In this document: in pieces, positions 59,112-64,000 of the stretch
Position numbering within the stretch: the stretch's first letter is position 1
Layout of the letters: every line of letters starts with the position of its first letter
Assembly (NCBI RefSeq): GCF_030406385.1
Contig: NZ_JAUEPM010000011.1
Location: forward strand, 1-64,000
DNA from: Microbacterium oryzae
GTDB taxonomy: Bacteria > Actinomycetota > Actinomycetes > Actinomycetales > Microbacteriaceae
Reading direction: 5' to 3'
Length of the DNA stretch: 64,000 nt
Notes under the pieces: generated by a model
The model's database searches: none
Told to the model about the DNA's origin: nothing
Seen by the model: the letters and a program-made list of their open reading frames with translations, nothing else
Program-made: the position numbers and the translations under genes

Positions 59112-59849
59112 CTACTCGGCGGGACCGCGTCGACGGAAGGCCCAGATGACCCCGGCGCCCACGACGCAGATGCCGATCGCGATTGCGACGATGTAGAACA
59201 CCACGCCGCCGAATCCGCCTTGCAGGTTCGGGTCGAGGAAGGGGTACGGGTACCACCACGCGGTGCCGGTGACCGGGTCGCTCACGTAGTTCGCGCGGAT
59301 GAGCGTGTACACCGCCCACACCAGCGGATACGACACGATCGCGGGGATCACCCGCCAGGGCACGGGCCGCCGGTGCGGCGCGATCAGCGCGTCCAGCAGC
59401 AGGAACAGCGGACAGATGACGTGCAGCAGCTCGTTGGCCCATCCGATGCGCGTGTCCGGATTCTCGATGGGTCGCAGCAGCACGTTGTACACGAGCCCCG
59501 TCGTGATCATGTACGTCGAGACGCATGCGAACAGCGTGGAGATCCAGGCCGGCTCCTGCGCCGCCCCGTGTCCATGCCGCCAGGCCCATGCCGCTGCGAC
59601 GACGAACAGGATGGCCGCCGCCAGGTTCGACTCGATCGTGAAGTAGCTGAAGAAGTTCACCACGATCGTCGGGATGTGGGACGCGAACACCGGCCCTCGC
59701 GAGTGCGCGTCTTCGATGGTCCTGACGAGCTGCACGGTCATGGCAGACACGAGGCCCACGGCGATGACGACGCGGGCGATCTGCCACGCGTTCGTCCACC
59801 TGCGGGAGGGGGTCTTCCTGACCGCGCTCGTGGTCGCGGCTGCTGTCAT
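59112..59849 (-). CDS. Pr6Pr-family integral membrane protein
   Basis: A 245-residue protein with six membrane helices, matching the actinobacterial Pr6Pr (FAR-17a/AIG1-like) group. Landmarks are FFSYFTIESNLAAAILFVVA, the TTGLVYNVLLRP segment, GWANELLHVICPLFLLLDAL and RVIPAIVSYPLVWAVYTLIR plus WWYPYPFLDPN. The conserved His, Asp and Tyr residues lie in or near the membrane. The eukaryotic relatives hydrolyse fatty acid esters of hydroxy fatty acids; the bacterial function has not been established. A single gene, convergent with the ZIP gene. Confidence 0.9.
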   Translation of the reverse strand: MTAAATTSAVRKTPSRRWTNAWQIARVVIAVGLVSAMTVQLVRTIEDAHSRGPVFASHIPTIVVNFFSYFTIESNLAAAILFVVAAAWAWRHGHGAAQEPAWISTLFACVSTYMITTGLVYNVLLRPIENPDTRIGWANELLHVICPLFLLLDALIAPHRRPVPWRVIPAIVSYPLVWAVYTLIRANYVSDPVTGTAWWYPYPFLDPNLQGGFGGVVFYIVAIAIGICVVGAGVIWAFRRRGPAE

Positions 59850-59893
59850 TTTTCCGACTCTAGCCGCTCGCGTCCGATGGTCTGCACACCCGA

Positions 59894-60967
59894 TCAGACC
59901 GTGAATGCGGCGGTGAGCGCCGGAGCGTGGGCGAACAGCGCGGGGGCGCCTCCCGTGTGCAGGAACAGCACGTCCTCGTCGCCGCTGTATGCCCCGGAGC
60001 GAATGCGACGCAGCAGGGCCGCCGCGGCCTTGCCCGTGTAGACCGGGTCGAGCAGGATGCCCTCGGTGCGGCCGAACAGACGGATGGCCTCGGCCGCCTC
60101 CTCGGTGAGGGCGCCGTAGGCCGGTCCGACGTGCCCGTCGTCGACCTCGGCCGGCTCGGACAGCTCTCGCCCGAAGAACGACAGCGTCTCGCCGGCGATC
60201 GCCGTCGCCGCGGCCGCGAGCTCGTCGGCCTCGGGAGACACCGCGACACCGTGGATGCGCGGGCGCCCAGCGTCGGGGAGCAGGTCGCGACCGGCGAGGA
60301 GACCGGCCTGGGTGCCCGCGCTGCCGTTGGCGAAGACGATCTCGGTGAAGGCGGTGGCGGCGGTGACGATCTCGGCGTACGACTCGACGTAGCCGAGCGC
60401 GCCGATCGCGGTCGATCCACCGGTCGGGATGAGGTAGGGGCGCAGGCCGTCCGCGCGCAGCTGCGCGACGACGGCGTCGGCCGCGGCGAGTTCCGGGTGC
60501 GGGTCGTCGGCGCTCTCCTCCACGAGCACGACCTCGGCGCCGAGGGCGCGATCGAGGAGGATGTTGCCCGACGTCCGATACTCGGGCGTCGCGTCCTGAG
60601 GAACTCGCAGCACGAGCACGGCTTCGAGACCTGCGCGCGCGGCGGCGGCAGCGGTCTGCCTGGCGTGATTCGATTGGCCGGCGCCCACCGTGACGAGCAC
60701 GTCGGCCCGCTGCGCGCGGGCGTCGGCGAGAAGGTACTCGAGCTTGCGCGTCTTGTTGCCGCCGAGCGCGAGCCCCGTCAGGTCGTCCCGCTTGATCCAG
60801 AGGCGCGGGCCGCCGCCGAGGTGATCGCGCAGCCGGTCCAGCGGCTGCAGGGGCGTCGGCGTGACGGCGAGGTCCTCGCGCAGCGTGCGCAGGTCGCGGA
60901 TCGCGGGGTCCGTGACCTCGAGGAACAGCGGGTCGAGAAGCTCGTCGACGCTCATGTCGGCCAGCAT
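59894..60967 (-). CDS. PLP-dependent D-cysteine desulfhydrase / ACC deaminase family enzyme
   Basis: A 357-residue fold-type II PLP enzyme. The PLP-binding lysine is in LALGGNKTRKLEYLL, with SNHARQTAAAAARAGLEAVL and the phosphate loop FANGSAGTQAGLLAG. GILLDPVYTGKAAAAL and LFLHTGGAPALFAH at the end are shared by DcyD and ACC deaminases. The family degrades D-cysteine to pyruvate, ammonia and sulfide, or aminocyclopropane carboxylate; the sequence alone does not separate them safely. Starts at 60967 or four codons later (60955); neither has a strong ribosome site. Confidence 0.9.
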   Translation of the reverse strand: MLADMSVDELLDPLFLEVTDPAIRDLRTLREDLAVTPTPLQPLDRLRDHLGGGPRLWIKRDDLTGLALGGNKTRKLEYLLADARAQRADVLVTVGAGQSNHARQTAAAAARAGLEAVLVLRVPQDATPEYRTSGNILLDRALGAEVVLVEESADDPHPELAAADAVVAQLRADGLRPYLIPTGGSTAIGALGYVESYAEIVTAATAFTEIVFANGSAGTQAGLLAGRDLLPDAGRPRIHGVAVSPEADELAAAATAIAGETLSFFGRELSEPAEVDDGHVGPAYGALTEEAAEAIRLFGRTEGILLDPVYTGKAAAALLRRIRSGAYSGDEDVLFLHTGGAPALFAHAPALTAAFTV

Positions 60968-61132
60968 AGGGCGACCCGGCAGAGCGAGCGCCCTTCAGAT
61001 CACGCTGACGCCGCTGAACGCCTTCGCCCAGGAATCTCGCAGCCCGCTGATCGCGGCGACCGAGAACGCTCCTCGGTTCGCCGGCTTCAGTGAGTGGCAG
61101 GTCGCAGAACGCGCCCGGGAAGAGAGGTCGTC

Positions 61133-61228
61133 ATGTGGGACATCATCTTGCAGCTGTTCGTCGCAGTGCCGTTCGTCGTCGTGATCGCGGCGGTCGCCAT
61201 CGATCCGGTCGTGAACGGCGACGTCTGA
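61133..61228 (+). CDS. Possible 31-residue membrane peptide
   Basis: A short frame reading MWDIILQLFVAVPFVVVIAA then VAIDPVVNGDV. It would be a single hydrophobic helix with a short polar end. GAGAGG lies six bases before the ATG, and the frame fits between a minus-strand gene and the end of another with 18 bases to spare, so translation is plausible. No similarity is recognised. It could equally be a chance frame; the start signal and hydrophobic pattern are the only support. Confidence 0.4.
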   Translation: MWDIILQLFVAVPFVVVIAAVAIDPVVNGDV

Positions 61229-61246
61229 GGTGAACGCAGTCGGAAC

Positions 61247-62599
61247 TCACCGCTTCACGCGCACGCCGTGGTCGCGGCCGAGGAACTCCCGCACCACGTG
61301 GTTCAGCGCGTCGACCGTGAGATCGAGCGATTCGAGATCGATCCGCTCGTTGTGGCCGTGGAAGAGCGTGCGGAACGTGCCGTAGTCCCAGCGATCGCTC
61401 AGCACGCCGAAGCCGTAGGCGGGCACGCCCCGCAGGCGGTAGAAGCGCCCGTCGGTGCCGCCCGCGGCCAGCATCGGCAGCAGGTCCGCCGCCGGGCGGG
61501 CGCGGCGGACCGCCTCGCGCAGCACGCCGAAGAGGGGCGTGTTCGTCGGGGAGACCGTGGAGTCGACGAACTGGTCGCCCTCGATCTGCACGTGCTCGAG
61601 CAGATCGCCGAGCGCCTCGCGCAGGTAGCCCTCGACGTCGTCGGGGGAGACGCCGGGCAGCACGCGGATGTCGAGCTGCACGGTCGCCTCGCCGGGGATG
61701 ACGTTGTGCTTCTCGCCCGCATGGAAGACGTTCGGCGAGATGGTCGTGTGCGTCGAGGCGTGTGCGAAGCCCTGCAGCAGGCCCGTCTCCGGGAGTCCCT
61801 CGAACAGCCGCTCGGGGCTCTGCAGCGCCGCGGTCGTGTCGGGGTCGAGCTCGAGCGCTTCCGCGTACGCGCGCCACTGCGGCGTGATCACCGTGGGCGT
61901 GCGGAAGCGCGCGATGCGGGCGATGGCCTCGGCCGCGATGACGGCGGCATTCCGCGAGCCCCAGGGCGCGGAGCCGTGGCCGGGCACGCCGGTGACGCGC
62001 AGCGTGCGCTGCGCCTGTCCCTTCTCGCCGATCATCACGCCGATGGATGGCCGGCTTCCGGCGGGTGCACCGCCGGACTCGGTGAGGACGTAGTCCGCGT
62101 CGATGAGATCCAGGCGGTGCTCGGTCAGCCACCCGGCGCCGTAGACTCCGCCGTTCTCCTCATCGGCCACCGCGGCGAAGACGAGGTCGCCGCGGGGCCG
62201 GAACCCCTGCCGCGCGATCTCGCGGGTCACCACGGCGTACGCGGCGGTGAGGTTCAGCATGTCGATGGCGCCGCGGCCCCACATCACGCCGTCGATGATC
62301 TCGCCGCCGAACGGGTCGCGGTCCCATCCGGCCGATTCGACGGGCACGACGTCGGTGTGACCGAGCAGCGCGAGCGACGGCGCGTGCGGGTCGGTGCCGG
62401 GGATGCGGATGATGAGGCTGCCGCGCCCGGGGTGCGGCTCCACGACGATGCCGTCCAGCCCGGAGCCCTCGAAGAACGCCTGCAGGGTGCGCACCTGGCG
62501 GATCTCGTGCCCGGAATCGGGTGACCCGTCGTTGACCGCGGCGTTGCGGATCATCTCCTGGAGAAGCCGCGCCGTCTGCTGACCGAGGGGCACGCTCAT
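61247..62599 (-). CDS. M20-family metallopeptidase
   Basis: A 450-residue zinc exopeptidase of the M20 dapE/ArgE/carboxypeptidase type. Metal and catalytic residues are seen in LALLGHTDVVPVESAGW (His, Asp), MWGRGAIDMLNLTAA (Asp), AAVADEENGGVYGA (catalytic and metal Glu) and TLFHGHNERIDLESL (C-terminal His). A dimerisation lid domain lies at about 190-310 (TGVPGHGSAPWGSRNAAVI). No signal peptide, so cytoplasmic. Such proteins in actinobacteria are usually annotated as dipeptidase or succinyl-diaminopimelate desuccinylase-like; the neighbours do not decide the substrate. It is divergent from purA. Confidence 0.94.
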   Translation of the reverse strand: MSVPLGQQTARLLQEMIRNAAVNDGSPDSGHEIRQVRTLQAFFEGSGLDGIVVEPHPGRGSLIIRIPGTDPHAPSLALLGHTDVVPVESAGWDRDPFGGEIIDGVMWGRGAIDMLNLTAAYAVVTREIARQGFRPRGDLVFAAVADEENGGVYGAGWLTEHRLDLIDADYVLTESGGAPAGSRPSIGVMIGEKGQAQRTLRVTGVPGHGSAPWGSRNAAVIAAEAIARIARFRTPTVITPQWRAYAEALELDPDTTAALQSPERLFEGLPETGLLQGFAHASTHTTISPNVFHAGEKHNVIPGEATVQLDIRVLPGVSPDDVEGYLREALGDLLEHVQIEGDQFVDSTVSPTNTPLFGVLREAVRRARPAADLLPMLAAGGTDGRFYRLRGVPAYGFGVLSDRWDYGTFRTLFHGHNERIDLESLDLTVDALNHVVREFLGRDHGVRVKR

Positions 62600-62824
62600 G
62601 CGGCCACCGCCATCCGCGTCGGCTGCCGATCGATCTCCCTCGTGCGCATCTCCTCGACGGTATCGGAGAACGCCGCGTTTCGAGGGCTGCATGACGCCGG
62701 ATGGCGGTGCTGCGGTGGCGCGTCGGCCCGCCGATAGGATGGCCGGGGAGAGCGGCGCGGTGATCGTGCGACTCCTCCGGGGCTCGTGTCGGGCCGTCGG
62801 GCACAACGACCCAGGAGGTATTCC

Positions 62825-64000
62825 ATGCCGGGCATCGTGATCGTGGGCGTCCAGTGGGGCGACGAGGGCAAGGGCAAGGCGACCGACCTGCTCGGCGAGC
62901 GGACGGACTGGGTCGTCAAGTTCAACGGCGGCAACAACGCGGGCCACACCGTCGTCATCGGCGATGAGAAGTACGCGCTGCACCTGCTGCCCTCGGGCAT
63001 CCTCAGCCCCGGTGTGAACCCGGTGATCGGCAACGGCGTCGTCATCGACCTCGAGGTGCTCTTCGCCGAGCTCGACGCGCTCGCCGCCCGCGGCATCGAC
63101 GTGTCGAAGCTGCGGGTCTCCGCCAACGCGCACATCATCACGCAGTACCACCGCACGCTCGACAAGGTCACCGAGCGCTTCCTCGGCAAGCGCCAGATCG
63201 GCACCACCGGCCGCGGCATCGGCCCCGCGTACGCGGACAAGATCAACCGCGTCGGCATCCGCGTGCAGGACCTGTTCGACGAGAGCATCCTGCGCCAGAA
63301 GGTCGAGGGCGCCCTCGAGCAGAAGAACCACCTGCTCGTGAAGGTCTTCAACCGCCGCGGCTCGACCGTCGACGAGGTCGTCGAAGACCTGCTCTCCTAC
63401 GCCGACCGGCTGAAGCCGCTCGTGTGCGACACCGGGCTGCTCCTCAATCAGGCGCTCGACGCGGGCGAGGTCGTCGTCTTCGAGGGCGGGCAGGCGACGA
63501 TGCTCGACATCGACCACGGCACCTATCCGTTCGTCACGTCGTCGTCGGCGACCGCGGGCGGCGCCGCGACCGGATCGGGAGTCGGGCCCGGGCGCCTCGA
63601 CCGCATCGTCGGCATCGTGAAGGCGTACACGACGCGCGTCGGCTCCGGCCCCTTCCCCACCGAGCTCTTCGACGAGCAGGGTGACTGGCTGCGTGCGGCG
63701 GGCTTCGAGTTCGGCACCACCACGGGCCGCCCGCGTCGCGTCGGCTGGTACGACGCGCCGATCACGCGCTACGCCACCCGCATCAACGGCATCACCGACC
63801 TCGTGCTGACGAAGCTCGACATCCTCACCGGGCTCGAGCAGATCCCGGTGTGCGTGGCGTACGACGTCGCGGGCGAGCGCTTCGACGAGGTGCCGGTGAA
63901 CCAGACCGACTTCCACCACGCGAAGCCGATCCTCGAGCACTACGCGGGCTGGAGCGAGGACATCTCCGGCGCCCGCACCTTCGCGGACCTGCCGCAGAAC
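62825..64000 (+). CDS. purA: Adenylosuccinate synthetase (partial, runs off the window)
   Basis: The first 392 codons of purA; the reading frame is open to the last base. It joins IMP and aspartate in AMP synthesis using GTP. It begins [20 protein letters not shown], which includes the GDEGKGK P-loop with the catalytic Asp, and contains [11 protein letters not shown] (catalytic His), [35 protein letters not shown] and [19 protein letters not shown] is seven bases before the ATG at 62825. The family length is about 430, so only the C-terminal 35-40 residues are missing. Confidence 0.97.
   Translation, partial: MPGIVIVGVQWGDEGKGKATDLLGERTDWVVKFNGGNNAGHTVVIGDEKYALHLLPSGILSPGVNPVIGNGVVIDLEVLFAELDALAARGIDVSKLRVSANAHIITQYHRTLDKVTERFLGKRQIGTTGRGIGPAYADKINRVGIRVQDLFDESILRQKVEGALEQKNHLLVKVFNRRGSTVDEVVEDLLSYADRLKPLVCDTGLLLNQALDAGEVVVFEGGQATMLDIDHGTYPFVTSSSATAGGAATGSGVGPGRLDRIVGIVKAYTTRVGSGPFPTELFDEQGDWLRAAGFEFGTTTGRPRRVGWYDAPITRYATRINGITDLVLTKLDILTGLEQIPVCVAYDVAGERFDEVPVNQTDFHHAKPILEHYAGWSEDISGARTFADLPQN

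Noticed and set aside
62825..64000. Truncated purA pseudogene
   Set aside because: The frame is open and well conserved to the last base; it is cut only by the window edge.

Overview
The window is high-GC DNA with the gene content and order of an actinobacterium. It most resembles Microbacteriaceae (Microbacterium-like): tRNA-Ile(GAT) and tRNA-Ala(TGC) together, followed by ppiA, a rhomboid protease, a sortase-like gene, crgA and the complete pknB-pknA-pbpA-ftsW-pstP-fhaB-fhaA cell-division/signalling cluster. In Actinobacteria that block lies a few genes from gyrA/dnaA, so positions 1-27,000 are probably close to oriC. NucS, an Mrp antiporter operon with fused MrpA/MrpB, a class-E-type surface-anchoring logic and protealysin/emfourin chemistry all fit an actinobacterium. 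The family placement is inference; no sequence search was run.

Layout. 1-250: two tRNAs and a terminator. 261-9,860: a variable segment holding a DUF6504 protein, a LacI regulator divergent from a Gfo/Idh oxidoreductase plus TIM-barrel isomerase operon, a two-component system with a membrane protein, a ThrE-type exporter, a Nudix hydrolase, aroQ and a YbaK-type deacylase. 9,978-12,064: a small membrane protein, ppiA and a rhomboid. 12,126-12,310: an array of DnaA-box-like 9-mers at helical spacing, the most striking non-coding signal here. 12,427-16,606: sortase-like protein, MFS transporter and a large LuxR regulator. 16,657-26,089: crgA and the Ser/Thr kinase cluster on the minus strand, read from fhaA to crgA. 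26,301-29,324: tRNA-Leu, then a collagen-adhesin-like (choice-of-anchor A) surface protein gene held between two 77-bp direct repeats, then a PRC-barrel/DUF2382 stress protein.

29,594-37,184: a YihY membrane protein, a secreted-type M4 protease carrying its own emfourin inhibitor domain, and an arabinose unit (LacI regulator, AraK-like ribulokinase, araD, araA) with a clear promoter and a 16-bp perfect palindromic operator. 37,508-43,611: cold-shock protein, a coiled-coil membrane protein, HAD phosphatase, GH38 alpha-mannosidase, nucS. 43,770-49,998: mrpACDEFG, each start overlapping the previous stop. 50,008-64,000: alanine dehydrogenase, metQNI methionine importer, M6 metalloprotease, argG, ZIP transporter, Pr6Pr membrane protein, D-cysteine desulfhydrase-like enzyme, a possible 31-residue membrane peptide, an M20 peptidase and the 5' part of purA.

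Non-coding structure is rich: many strong hairpin terminators, three intergenic long inverted repeats (9,880; 33,141; 51,179) and a three-unit 73-bp tandem hairpin repeat (56,583). No CRISPR array, transposase, integrase or prophage gene was seen.
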